From: Cyclaneusma minus
Lineage: Eukaryota > Ascomycota > Leotiomycetes > Marthamycetales > Marthamycetaceae
Length of the DNA: 64,000 bases
Assembly: GCA_037179335.1 (NCBI GenBank)
Contig: JAKZHN010000003.1
Span: forward strand, 992,001-1,056,000
Reading direction: 5' to 3'
The position numbers and the translations under genes are program-made. Under the pieces are notes generated by a model. That model had not been told where the DNA came from. It worked only from the letters and a program-made list of their open reading frames with translations, and did no database searches. Below, piece after piece: positions 22,746 through 33,646 of this stretch (the stretch's first letter is position 1; each line of letters opens with the position of its first letter).

Positions 22746-23731
22746 CTTGGCTACCTTGCTTCAAGACCAGGGGTTGTTCACGGGAGGGAGTCAGAGCCTT
22801 GCGACCGGAAAGAGGATCTGTATTTCTCAATATGTAGCTGACTTGACATACAGGATCGACAATCAGCACAAGAAGGGATGCCTTGGACTCGTCGTAGTAG
22901 AGTAATTGGGATGCGCGCCAATACGTACAAGTCCGCGTCCAGCAGAAGAAATTGAGCAGAGTAGTATGAGGAAGGTCAAAATCTGATAGCCTCAACGGCA
23001 GATGCAGAAGGAAGAAGTATGTGCGAAGACGAAGCTCTGTGCTCGTAGTCTTCCACTTGCGCCTCGTCGGATACAGGTAGAAGTGTGGATAGGCCTTCCC
23101 TCACGACGTCTCCTCCATGTGAACCAGAGTGCGAGAGAGTCGAAGCAGTTCGAGGAATACAAGTATGCGACGCGGCGATCAGGAAGGGCAAGATTTCGGC
23201 AAGCAGTCGAAGTGTGAAATCCCACAGCAGTCCAAGTCCAGTCCTCGCTCCGTCCAGCTAGCCCCGACGTCCAATAAGCGTGTCAAGGCAAGAAACACCT
23301 GTCGTGCTGTAAATGAGCTGCTGAAGTCCGCAGCCGTAAGTTGCAGAGCCGAGCGGCGGGTTTCGATTCGGGTGCAGAAGAAGGTGCGCGGGTCGTAAAA
23401 TGCTTCGTGCTTCGCGATCAATGTTGTGTGTTTGTCAAAGATCATTGACTTTACAGGGGATTGAGCTGTTGGTCCCCCAGCCTCCAGCGTTGCTTGGCAG
23501 CTCATGGGTCCAGCTTAGTGCCATCACGTGCTCGTACATCGTCGTATTGAAAGTCCAGGCCACCTGTATGGGAAGGCGCGCGACGACACAGTTTCAATCG
23601 CAGCCAATTCTCGGCGTCCACCTTTAAAGCCACCTTCGTCCACTTTTGCTGTCCTCCAAGTCCCCAACCTCCAGCGCCGAGCCCGTCTTCTCCCTCCACT
23701 TAGTCTTCCTCACCATAGTCCCACCGCAGCA
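22746..23731. promoter_or_regulatory. Divergent intergenic region RRM gene / SSS1
   Basis: The 986 bp hold both promoters. A CT-rich leader precedes SSS1. No further coding sequence is supported. Confidence 0.4.
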
Positions 23732-24058
23732 ATGGCAGATCAGTTACAGGAGTTCCTCGACATGCCAAAGGAGTTCATCAAGGAGGGCCAGTTGTTCATA
23801 ACCCGCTGCACGAAGCGTGCGTTTCCGGCCCCGATTTTTGTCCAGCTGGGACTCCAGAAGCTAACAATCTTCAGCGGATCGTCGCGAATTCATCAAGATC
23901 TCTCAAGCCGTCGGCGTTGGCTTCCTGGTCATGGGCGCTGTTGGATATGTGGTCAAATTAAGTACGATTCCCGCAAAGTACGAAGTACACAACCATCTAA
24001 CGCTTCTTGCACCATAGTTCATATTCCCGTCAACAACATTCTCGTCGGAGGCGCATGA
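23732..24058 (+). CDS. SSS1: Sec61 gamma subunit of the ER translocon
   Basis: Sss1/Sec61 gamma is a tail-anchored clamp of the Sec61 protein channel in the ER. Three exons (23732-23816, 23875-23961, 24018-24058; introns 58 and 56 nt) give 70 residues, the normal size. The amphipathic N-terminal helix (LQEFLDMPKEFIKEGQLFI) is followed by RCTKPDRREFIKISQAVGVG, the conserved translocon contact. A single membrane span follows (GFLVMGAVGYVVKLIHIPVN), then NILVGGA. Both joins restore invariant family residues. Confidence 0.97.
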   Translation: MADQLQEFLDMPKEFIKEGQLFITRCTKRAFPAPIFVQLGLQKLTIFSGSSRIHQDLSSRRRWLPGHGRCWICGQIKYDSRKVRSTQPSNASCTIVHIPVNNILVGGA

Positions 24059-24359
24059 GTACCGAGAAGGGCGTGAAACGTCACGATGCGAGCGAGCGGA
24101 CGATATCGAGGGTTTAGGGATATGCTACTGTACTATAAGGCGCACGCGAACTGGCGTCATTTCACAAAGGATGCATTGCAGGTCGGGATTCCGCAGCGTA
24201 TGGGCAGCAATCGTTGCATATTGTTATTGCGAAACTCTCGAGTATTACAAGCAATTCAGGTTCTGTTGCAACCCCAGCTTAGCATTCAGCCCAACATGCG
24301 CCAAAACCATTATGAGCGATCGTCCCCGTTTCCCAGTTCAACAGCCTAGCCGCCATTGC
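24059..24359. other. Convergent 3' region SSS1 / WD40 gene
   Basis: The 301 bp between two facing stop codons contain nothing recognisable. Confidence 0.4.
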
Positions 24360-26411
24360 TCAGTCTTCATCACTGTCTGGCGCATAAATGTTCATGAGTC
24401 GCCTCATCATTCGGACATTTCGGTCCGACTTGTGCGCGCCAGATGGCATAGGCTCGAGATTTTCAGTGACGGAATTCCCCATCCTGGGCTCTGCTTCGTC
24501 CTCCTCCGCACCGTCGTTCCAAGAATGGACGCTCACGGTTCCAGCAGACATGTTGTAGCCATTCCAGGCAGACACTTCCTACTATTAGCAAATCGCCCCT
24601 TTTGGGTAACAGATATACAACTTACTAGCCATGACAGGAGCGTTAGGGTGCCAACTGGCATCTCTGACGCAAGTTCTCCAGTGCGTATTATCGTTGGGAT
24701 CGTAATGATATCCCTGATTGTACGAGTCCTTGGTTCCGGCATAGACATCGATTTTGCCCGCCAGAGTTGCGTCCAGATTATAGACGTAAACCTTGCCATC
24801 TTCACTGCCCGAATAGACATAGCGAGAATTCGTGCTGCCCGGCGGTGAAAAGTGGCATCGAATCAAGGTACGCAAGACCGAGTGGCCCCTGAAGGTGACC
24901 AGGCTGTTATCATGAGGGTGTGGCTCGTATTGATCCTCATCATATGTCGCCCAACGATAGTCGAATCCACTCGAATACTCCATGGGATCAATTCTTTCAA
25001 ATTGGGCTGTGGACATTGCCATTCTCAGATCCCACAGCTTCATACTCTGGTCCTTCCCATTGCTGAGAATGTATCGACCGTCGCCCTTGCTGTCAATGTA
25101 CGTCAGGCCTTCAGTGTGGCCTACGAATGCTCCAGCCTCGCGGCTGTCGTTCATACTTCGGCGGTCCCAGACTTTCAGGGTGGTGTCATCTGAGCCCGAG
25201 TATAGTATATGCGGCGAAGTCGCATCGCCAAAGCAGACGGCATTGACATCGTCGTTGTGGCCGCGTATGTTGAGTACACTTCGGCGGGCCTCGATATCGT
25301 AGACACAGATAGAATGCGAGTTTGTGCCGGCTACGAGTTCTCTACCATCTCCAGAGAAACGGACCGACCAGATACCACCGAAGCCGTGACGACCCCTGTC
25401 GTTGAACTCAAGGCTGTATGGATCGCCCTCATCGTTCGGATCAGTCGGTGCCAAGCAGACCTGGCTCTGGATCGAAGTATAGGCGAGATATCGATTGTCC
25501 GGACTTAAGGAAGCATCCGTAAGAGTCCAGCTTCCAAACGGAAAATCCACCGTCTTGTAATACCTCCACTTGTAAGGATTCGACGTGTCGTACATTCTGA
25601 CCTTGAGATCTTTGACACAGGCGAAGAAGAAATTGCCGTCATCGGAAAACTGACCGGAATATACGGGAGAACTGTAATGAATGACGGTATCTGCCATCGT
25701 GGACGGTATCATGTTCTGTACCATCAGTCTCTGGTTCGCTCTGTGGCGTCCGCCCGTAGCGGTGCCCACTTCTCGCTCCAGAATTCTTCGAGCCACCCGC
25801 TTTTTCGGGCTCAGTTTGCTGGTGGCCTGCATTTCATTGGAGCCAAAATTGCCAGAAGCCATCAGGGCAGCGCCTTCGTCACTGGGGACCTTGGGGAAGC
25901 GATTTGGGTCGGGTGGCGGCCTTCGTCTTCGTCGACTCGAGTACCGGCCGCCGTAATAGCCGTCATCATCATCGTCACCGTGGTGCATAAAAACCCTAGA
26001 ATGGTTGTGTCGAGATAGTATCAGTCTGAACAGCCTGTTCCGGTCGGCATCATAAGCGGCATCGTCTTCCGCTCCCCCGCCTGGCTCAATCTCGACTTCG
26101 AGGTAGCCATCATGCGCATCTGAGGGGCAAGCATTAGTATACCGGCTGTAGGAGGAGAAATTGTATGGCTTTGAATCGAGTAAAGACATCAAGGAAGTTG
26201 TCGACATACCGTGAAACTCGTCGTCTTCATCGTCTTCCTCCTCCAACTCGTCCTCATCCTCATCGTCATCATCGTCATCATCGTCATCATCGTCATCTTC
26301 TTCTTCGTGGAATTCGACGCGATGAGATGACTGGGCTGGAAGATAATCCGAATCTTCTTCGTTATCTTCGGTTTCATCCATCAGTCCCGGATGTTCGGAG
26401 GGGTCCGCCAT
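24360..26411 (-). CDS. WD40 protein similar to DCAF11 (WDR23) / LEC14B
   Basis: DCAF11-type proteins are substrate receptors of CUL4-DDB1 ubiquitin ligases. Three exons (26411-26210, 26119-24626, 24574-24360; introns 90 and 51 nt) give 636 residues. The N-terminus is very acidic, with an Asp run encoded by a GAT/GAC repeat. The propeller starts near residue 250 (VIHYSSPVYSGQFSDDGNFF). Repeats show GHNDDVNAVCFGD, LYSGSDDTTLKVWDRRS, VGHTEGLTYIDSKGDGRYIL and YVYSGSEDGKVYVYNLD. WRTCVRDASWHPNAPVMA and SAWNGYN, which are typical of DCAF11, are joined by the second splice. The first intron has a textbook branch site and no in-frame stop. The frame also opens upstream to 26657, but MADPSEHPGL at 26411 looks like the natural start. 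Confidence 0.88.
26236..26308 (-). repeat. Trinucleotide repeat coding for an Asp/Glu run
   Basis: GAT/GAC/GAG triplets (read on the minus strand) make an uninterrupted acidic run of more than 20 residues in the first exon of the WD40 gene. Confidence 0.85.
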
Positions 26412-27136
26412 GCTGCTGGGTGGTGGCTCCTCTGACTTGCACCAGGATGCAGAGTTGAGCTGAGATGGAAGGACAGGCGTCGTCTTGAATTGCAAGACAA
26501 AGATGAAAGGAGATTCTGAGAACGAAGTAGTGTGGGTGAACGGCCACAAAGTTGTCCAGTCTGGTACCGAAACAGCACGCTTATCGGCACGGAGTAATGA
26601 CGAACTGAGTGGAGTACTTTTAGTGGCTTGGCAGGTCCGGCCGCTGATCGTGAACATTGAAACACAGCTACGAAGACTGAACGAACATAGCTACAGTCAT
26701 GCGACAAAAGTCTGAATCCCCCTTCAATATTTAAGAATATTCGCAGTAATTGGAAATAATCCCAGTAATTGGAAATATTCCAAATAATTGAAAATATCCC
26801 TAGTAATTGGAAATATCGTTCCTAATGAAGTTTGGGTCGCTTCAAGTCAGAGGGAGTAGCAGGTCATTGTCACGGGTCATGCTGGACATCTACCTCGGAG
26901 TCTCTCTGAATTCGACCTTTCACTATGAAGCACGTAGACCGGCGAAACCACGGCGAGCCGGGAAAACCTTTTCCCAGGGCTGAATAGACTTTGCCCGTTA
27001 GTTGGAAGCAGCACAACTCGAACTCTAAACTTGGGTGTCGACCATTTATCGGAGTGGATATGCGCTGTCAGGCGTCTACCATTATCCGCCACTTTCCTCT
27101 GATCCAGCGAGGGCTCACGATGCCCTCGACCCGGAT
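26412..27136. promoter_or_regulatory. Divergent intergenic region WD40 gene / double-Myb gene
   Basis: This 725-bp stretch contains the cleanest 19-bp repeat array (26744-26818). It may also hide a 5' exon of the Myb gene. Confidence 0.45.
26744..26818 (+). repeat. 19-bp tandem repeat, four units
   Basis: Four adjacent units: CAGTAATTGGAAATAATC (18 bp), CCAGTAATTGGAAATATTC, CAAATAATTGAAAATATCC and CTAGTAATTGGAAATATCG (26800-26818). It is the best-preserved array of the dispersed family and serves as the reference for the others. Confidence 0.9.
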
Positions 27137-28831
27137 ATGTACGGGACCATCGATCTACCGCCTATCCAAGATCCGAACAAACTAGGAACACCAAGCCGTC
27201 TCTTGCCGCCTCTCGAGCCGGTGGCCGTCCCCTTGAAAGACAGCTCTTCGACGAGTTCAACCAGTGCACAGAAACGTGCCCTATCTTCCAACCATGGATC
27301 CAGTGTCCCCAGCGGACAGGGAGCCTCCAAGGCTGTGGCGAAGCTGAATGAACAAGGGCGAAACCGTAGCTCCCCGCAGACGCTACAGAAGATTCTCGGC
27401 GTGGATACAGAAGTGACGACGTTGCAATCAAAGAGAAGGCAGACAGCGGATACCAGCAAGGACGATTTTGTGCAATTACCTCAACCGCCCAAAAAGCAAA
27501 AGACGATCACGCAGGTTCCTCCCATCATCATTGGCCTATTCGAACCACCGCCAAACGCTGCCCTTTTTCCGCCTATAGCACCGAGTTCCTTCCATGATTC
27601 CCATGGACGCAATGCTTTGAATGTTGGTCCGCCACAAGAGACCAGGCAGGAAATTGTCAAAGAAGTGTTACAGAACGGCGTTGATGATAAGGCCGGTGAG
27701 GTGAGAAAGGAAACTATCAAAGAGAGAGAAGTGAGGGCCCGGAAAAAATGGACTGAAGAAGAGACCAACCACCTGCTTCTTGGTGTGCACAAACATGGTG
27801 TGGGAAATTGGACCAAGATACTGCAGGACGCTGAATTCAAGTTCAACGGAAGGAGGGCCGTAGACTTGAAAGACAGATTCAGGACTTGCTGTCCGAGCGA
27901 ACTCCGGAACACAGCCAAGGAAGCGTCGGTTTCCGGCCATCTAGCAAAGAGTACAGTTCGGGGAAAGCAGAATGCAAGGTCTAGCCTGTTGAATGAGAAC
28001 ATTTTGATTGACGACGGTGTCCAGTCTTCCGACGAATCAGCTGACTCTGATCCTCCAAATATTCAGTCTATGAAGCCTCGAACGAGCCGAACACATCGAA
28101 AAAAGCTGGAAGATCTCGCCGAGCTAGGCATTGATGGCCCCTTGAAAAAGTCATCTCGACGTCAGCGAAGACCCTTCACAGAGCAGGAAGATCAGGCCAT
28201 TCGGCTCGGCTTTGAAAAGTACGGCTCTGCCTGGAGTTTGATCCAAAGAGATCCACAATATGGACTACAAAGTAGAAAGCCCACAGATATTCGAGACCGC
28301 CTGCGAAACAAATACCCCGAACTATACAATTCCCTGGAAGAGACGAGAAAAGCCCAGAGAATCGCATTGGGTTATGTACCAGCAGCAATCCCACCCTGGG
28401 CTTCTGCTCTCGATTTGCCCCAACCGGACCCTACAAGAGCCTTTAACACGAAGCCCACGCGAGAAGACACTGTTCTGCCCGTCAAGGTTACTCCCCACCA
28501 AGCATTACCGACAGCTTACACCTTTCGAGACGTTGTTCTTGATTTCCCACAACCTTCCTCTGCCGCAGACAATGCCGATCCGCTTGCTTTTCCCCCGGCC
28601 TTTGACCTCTACGACAATGACATGTCGCGACTGATGCTGGACGATTGGCCGGGACCGGTCTCCGGTGCATCGAACAGCGGGAAGCAGAAGCAGAGTTATA
28701 CAGATATCAGCAGCCTACTCACCTCGACGGCCGATGTCCCCCAGTCCTACGGCTTACCGGCTCTCGATCATTTGACTGTGATGCTACCGCCTCCCTATTT
28801 CGATTCGAATCCCGGCCACAGGTACTTCTAA
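27137..28831 (+). CDS. Double-Myb telobox protein (Teb1/Tay1-like)
   Basis: Fungal proteins with two telobox-type Myb domains (Yarrowia Tay1, fission yeast Teb1) bind TTAGGG-like DNA at telomeres or promoters. This protein has 564 residues from the ATG at 27137. Myb 1 lies near 200-260 (KKWTEEETNHLLLGVHKHG, GNWTKIL, telobox RRAVDLKDRFRTCCP). Myb 2 lies near 340-395 (RPFTEQEDQAIRLGFEKYG, SAWSLIQRD, RKPTDIRDRLRNKYP). The second telobox is more diverged. The rest is disordered. The frame is open upstream to 27029 without an ATG, and the sequence there looks protein-like, so a short 5' exon ending at an acceptor such as the CAG at 27071 is possible. Target DNA and nuclear location are inferred from the family. 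Confidence 0.82.
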   Translation: MYGTIDLPPIQDPNKLGTPSRLLPPLEPVAVPLKDSSSTSSTSAQKRALSSNHGSSVPSGQGASKAVAKLNEQGRNRSSPQTLQKILGVDTEVTTLQSKRRQTADTSKDDFVQLPQPPKKQKTITQVPPIIIGLFEPPPNAALFPPIAPSSFHDSHGRNALNVGPPQETRQEIVKEVLQNGVDDKAGEVRKETIKEREVRARKKWTEEETNHLLLGVHKHGVGNWTKILQDAEFKFNGRRAVDLKDRFRTCCPSELRNTAKEASVSGHLAKSTVRGKQNARSSLLNENILIDDGVQSSDESADSDPPNIQSMKPRTSRTHRKKLEDLAELGIDGPLKKSSRRQRRPFTEQEDQAIRLGFEKYGSAWSLIQRDPQYGLQSRKPTDIRDRLRNKYPELYNSLEETRKAQRIALGYVPAAIPPWASALDLPQPDPTRAFNTKPTREDTVLPVKVTPHQALPTAYTFRDVVLDFPQPSSAADNADPLAFPPAFDLYDNDMSRLMLDDWPGPVSGASNSGKQKQSYTDISSLLTSTADVPQSYGLPALDHLTVMLPPPYFDSNPGHRYF

Positions 28832-29421
28832 GAATCGGGTGGGACGAGGGTAAATATGACGAGGACGGAGGAGTAATGCCTCTTGACTCCTGCAAGCTCC
28901 CTGTCGGACAGCAAATGCATCTTGCTGTAGACAGTGCTATGCAAGAATGGTCATTGACCTGAGAAATGCTAGTGAGCTACATGTTATGAGGGGGACTCAA
29001 CTTTTCCCCCAATACAGACGGAAAGGCCGTGAATGCTTAGCTAGGTCGTTGGGGAAAAAAAGAGAGGAGCCTCAAGTTTGTTCTGTTTGTAACTTGTGAA
29101 CTTGTAAACCGCTGCTACGTTACACGGAGAACTCAGTACTTGAATCAGTATGTGCATATAGTCAATTGTACGGTTTGAGAGAACGAATCCTCGACTCCTC
29201 CATTGATACAATGCATCGGAACAAGACATGAAAAGTCCGCTAAAAGCCATACGCGTTTGCTGATTGTAGATCGAACTGTTGGTGCCGTCTCTCTCAATTT
29301 CTGGGCGATTCACGTGACCGGCATCATCGAACCACCGACTTAGCGAGCTTGAACCTCAAACCAGCAGTTCTTCCGCAACAACCACCAAAACCACCTCGCA
29401 CTCCACTCTACCACACACACC
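28832..29421. other. Tandem intergenic region
   Basis: The 590 bp hold the 3' end of the Myb gene and the promoter of the next plus-strand gene. No repeat or RNA gene is seen. Confidence 0.4.
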
Positions 29422-30215
29422 ATGGCCGCCCGTCTGTCCACCATGCTTGCACGCCCTCTTGCTCGGAGGAGCCCTGCTTTGGTTGCGCCCCGCCGCGCCA
29501 TCCGCTTCGAGAGCTCAGCTTCGCCAACCGGCGGCGAGCACGCACCCGAGCAGAAAGACGTGTTGAAGAAGGGCGCCAAGAGAGATCCCGAGCTCTACGT
29601 ACGACTACCCCCTCTGCCAATTCCCTGACCAGGGCGGCGAGCAGCGGACAAGGCGCCAGGCCACTCGCAGCAGTCCTCTCCTGTTGCTGCCAACGCTATG
29701 CAGAACCAAGCTGATTCATGCTCTCTCTACAGATCCTCCTCGCCGTCATGGGTGGAGCGTTCAGTCTCGCTGGCTTCTACTTTGGTCGCAAGCCCACATC
29801 CGCCACTTCGGAATCCAAGGTCCACGTCGCCGAGGGCTCAATGCCGTGGCAGGAGCCGGAGTCTGACGGACAAAAGGCTCGCGAGCATTTCAAGTACCAA
29901 TACCACCCTGGCGGCGACCCGAGGAACCCTCCCAAGGACGCTCCAAGCGCATTGCACAGCGTGATTGTGCCAAACGTGAACCTGCCAAAGGTATGCGCTA
30001 CCCTCAATCTGCCTACAAGTGTGCGATATGGTGAAGACTGTAATTAAGGGGTTGTAAAACCTTATGGCTTGAGATGCGCGGCCGAGCAAGTGTCAATTGC
30101 GTGAATGCAAGAATAACGATATCAAAACTACCTACTACAAGGACATGGGCTGACTGTTTTCGCGATATAGGATCTTCACGAGAGATACAACAAATGGGGC
30201 AAGGATGACTACTAG
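29422..30215 (+). CDS. Small single-pass mitochondrial protein of unknown function
   Basis: Three exons (29422-29598, 29733-29990, 30171-30215; introns 134 and 180 nt) give 159 residues. The first 30 residues (MAARLSTMLARPLARR and on) form a classic Arg/Ala/Ser mitochondrial presequence. One hydrophobic segment follows at about 60-76 (ILLAVMGGAFSLAGFYFGRK). The rest is soluble and contains the pattern HFKYQYHPGGDPRNPPKDAP. The last exon is only 45 nt and codes DLHERYNKWGKDDY. I accept it because the intron before it has good splice sites and the end looks like a conserved C-terminus; otherwise the frame stops at 30047. The layout fits a small inner-membrane accessory subunit, but I do not recognise which complex it belongs to. 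Confidence 0.7.
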
Positions 30216-31322
30216 ACAGGCTGAGGCAGTTTGGAATATCTTTCGGATCCGCTTCCATACATCAAACGGAGACTGGGTGTTAGCTGGCGGGTACGGGGAT
30301 TGTAAATACTTAGACAGGGTTTCCTTCCACAAGCTTTCGACCTCAATCCTCACTAGAATGCTTTGAAATGTTACTTGACTCAGACCTCGAGCGCTCCCGT
30401 GCCCACCATACATACGTCAACGCATGGCAGGATGTCGTTGCAACAAGCAAACAACCCTTGCCGTATGCCGCGATCGAGGAATGTGCTTGTGATCATCTGG
30501 CGCATAACTCTGGGATGCCTGTATACAAGTAAAAAGGGGGGGACCTTGAAGTTTTACCGAAATAGCGGCTTTTACTGCAATAGCGACACTACATGTAGCG
30601 AGGTCTCACGCTGCCATCAAGTAACAATGAGCCAAGGAACCGTGGCGGTAAGTCTTCTGTCTTCTCTCTTCGTTTTATAGACATGTACATCATGTGCTAT
30701 GCTATGCTATTCCTCCTAAGACACCCCACCCCGTATGGATAAAAAATGCCATCCGCAAGAACGCGAAAGACAAGTCCCAACCCATCAAAGCTTTGCCAAG
30801 CTTTGCCCTTCATGATGCCATAGTATTTGTATTCAGAATGTGCGCAAGAACTGCGCCGGCGATGGTGAACGCCAATGTAGCGTCCCTGAAAGGACACTAT
30901 TTCCCAATGCCTGGTGCTTCGGTCGCATGCATCAAGATGTAGATTAATGATGCACACCCTCAGAACATCCTCCTAGAGCCCTAGCCACGGCTCAAGGAAC
31001 GCCGAAATGAAATATGCACAGCCCAGAAGTCGAAGTATGAAATCCATCTTGATTAATAAGTGTATCTTGAATGCTCGTAATAGCATAATAATGCTGGCGG
31101 GGACCAAGCGCGACGAAGGCGGAAGAGAAGAGGTAATAAACGGGTCGATAGCCGTGGATTTTCTCGTAAGGGATGAAAGGGGTATCTTTTAAAGCGAAAG
31201 GCTAACACGATCGCGAATGTGTCGCTTGTTGCTTCCAAGAAGAGGATAAAAATAAAGACATGTAGGCTGAAAGCCCCGGATAACAGAATCCAGGGGTAGG
31301 AAAATCGCCAATAACACGAGGC
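30216..31322. other. Convergent gene-free stretch before SEC2
   Basis: The 1.1 kb between the small mitochondrial gene and the SEC2 stop codon contains only short unrecognised ORFs. Part is probably SEC2 3' untranslated sequence. Confidence 0.35.
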
Positions 31323-33646
31323 TCATTCGAACGAGCCAGGCATTGTCCACTCAGATTTTTCACTTTCCCCTTCTTGGGGATCTGTCGGATGTTCTATTTG
31401 AGAGGATGAAGACTGGTATGAGTCGCTTGAAGAGTTCTCAACGGTGGTCGACTGAGTTGGGCTTTTGAGCACAATGTTCGGGGAAGTTTGACCTCCGCCA
31501 GGAGAGCTTTGCTCGTCTGCTTCAGAACCCTCGCTCCTCGTCAAAGGCGATATTTCGGCAGCTTCAATCGCGCGTTTGGATGCGTCGTCAGCGTCGGTAT
31601 TAGGAGGGCTAGCGGGAACTGCTGCATCGTCTTGGGCGGCTTGCCAGAGCCCATCTGCTGTATCGAATCGTGTAGCACCGCTTCCGCCAACGAATATCTT
31701 CTTGACGAGCCGTTTTCGGTTAAACTGGTATGGTTCGCGATTCCCTTCGACCGTTCTAGTGAACGCGGATGGTGTCGTCGGCGTGGGCGTGGGCGTCACA
31801 TCTTTGGCTTGCAAAGTACCTGTCCTCTCCAATTCCTCGTCGAGTCGTGCCTCCTCTTCTTGCTCTTCGCTGCTTCGCGAACTACTGGCGACATCGTTGC
31901 TGTGAGCTGATGGAGCTGGACCAGGAAGGACACCACCGCCCATCCGACACCAGAACATCTGCTCACGGAGCCGGACGCTCTCTTCCCAGGCCAGCTTTTC
32001 ACCCATCTCATCATCCGTCCGCCAATGTCCTTCGCGTAAAAGTCTGAGGAATCCCAAAAAGTCACAGGTGCTTCGCACTCGCCCTAGGCAAAACTTGCAT
32101 AGAGGATAACGTTGGGCCGAATCGCTTTCGCTCGTACGGAATCTGTGTGTACGGAGATGTGACGGATCATTTCTAGTCTCTCCGCAAAGAGAGCAGGCGT
32201 GATTCAAAAGTCTGAATTTTCCAGATGAAGTGGGCATGGGCTCAACGACCATCGTCCCTTCGCACATGGCCGTGAGTACGGAGCGTCGAGCGAGCCAAGA
32301 CAAACCGGGGGCGGTGTCGAGTCGGAGAGTCGGCTCAATGTCCTCGGATAAAGCACGCTTGTAAAATTTAGTCTCTTTCAGCGGCGCAAGAGTACTGGTG
32401 GCTGGCGTGTTAGGAGTGCCAGGGGCTGAAGATAATGATCCACCATTGGATAAGGAATACAGAGAGTTGTTCCTTGGGCCTTCGCTGTTCAGAGAAACTA
32501 CACTTGGAGATTGACCAAGACTTGAGGCGTAAGCACCCAACCCGAGTCCCAGGCCTCCTAATCCGCCGTACGAACCACTGGATGTTCGGCTGCCTGGCAC
32601 GACATTTTTCGACATGCGGCATAGGAGCATGAAATCGTCGTACGCAGCTATGTCGGTTCTCAGGATTGGATGTACGAGATGCGTGAAGCTCGTTGGATAT
32701 GACGGCTCGAGGCCACAAAAGTCTACGGATTGCCGCACCGAATCTGGCAATTGGCCTTCATCTTTTGGATCCATGTGTGCAAATGCAGGAGTCGATGGTG
32801 CAGTGGGGTCTGTGCGATCATCGCGTTCGGCGTTCATGTGTTCCATGACTTGCTTCAACTCGGCCAATTGCTCCTGGTGGGATCTCAGTAGAGTCTCGGT
32901 ATCCTCAAGTTGCGCCTTGAGCTGATCGTTCTTCTTTTGTAAAGCTTCGTTGTCCTTGCGCGATGCCTCGCGCGAAGTTATCACCATCTGACAGGGCTGT
33001 GTCAGCAGGAGTCACTCGATTCATAGGCACAAGAACAGCTTACTTTGTTCGCCTCCTCAAACAGAGCTGTTGTCAGGTTTTCAAGCTCCTGCTCGATGCT
33101 CCTCTTCTCTTTCTCTACTTCACCTCGCCGTTTCTGCTCTCCGACCAAGGCTGTCTGCAGTTTCTGTTTCTCGGCCTCTGCCAAGTGCCGAGGAATTAGT
33201 TCGCCCCTGGACAGCAAGCTTGCATGCTCCTCAACCTTCGTCTCCAGGAGCTTTGCCCGCGCACGAGATTCTTCCAGCTCATGGCGGGTGGCAGACAAGG
33301 CATCGTCGAGGCTCGTTTGGTAGTTGATGGCGGTGATCAGTTTGTTGCTTAGCATGGCGATCTCGCTACTCAAGTCGGGATGATGAGGGCTGGAACTGGA
33401 AGGGCTGTGGTCCGAGGCCGGCGTCATGGCTCGACTTCTGGGGTCGGGAATGGTGCTCATGTCTTCGGCCTCGTTGCTGAAGGCGCTTAGCTGTCGAGAT
33501 CTCGGGAGACCAGGGGCGAAGGCTACGTCGGCCATGGTGGGAGTTGCGGTGGAAGAATCGGACTTGGGGGCTGATGTCGAGGATAGTGAGCGAAACCGGT
33601 TCACCTTGGGACGAGTGGGAGTCGGATGGTTAAGCCAGCCGTGCAT
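31323..33646 (-). CDS. SEC2: Sec2-type Rab guanine nucleotide exchange factor
   Basis: Sec2 activates the Rab Sec4 on secretory vesicles bound for the hyphal tip. Two exons (33646-33044 and 32987-31323; 56-nt intron) give 755 residues. The GEF coiled coil runs from about 75 to 255. It includes LSSEIAMLSNKLITAINYQT, RAKLLETKVEEHASLL and the Sec2 signature IEQELENLTTALFEEANK, joined by the splice to MVITSREASRKDNEALQKKN. The middle (about 390-520) has conserved Cys-rich features (NHACSLCGE, YPLCKFCLGRVRSTCDFLGF). The tail is acidic and disordered. I used the ATG at 33646; an internal ATG (MADVAFAPG) is possible. Confidence 0.92.
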
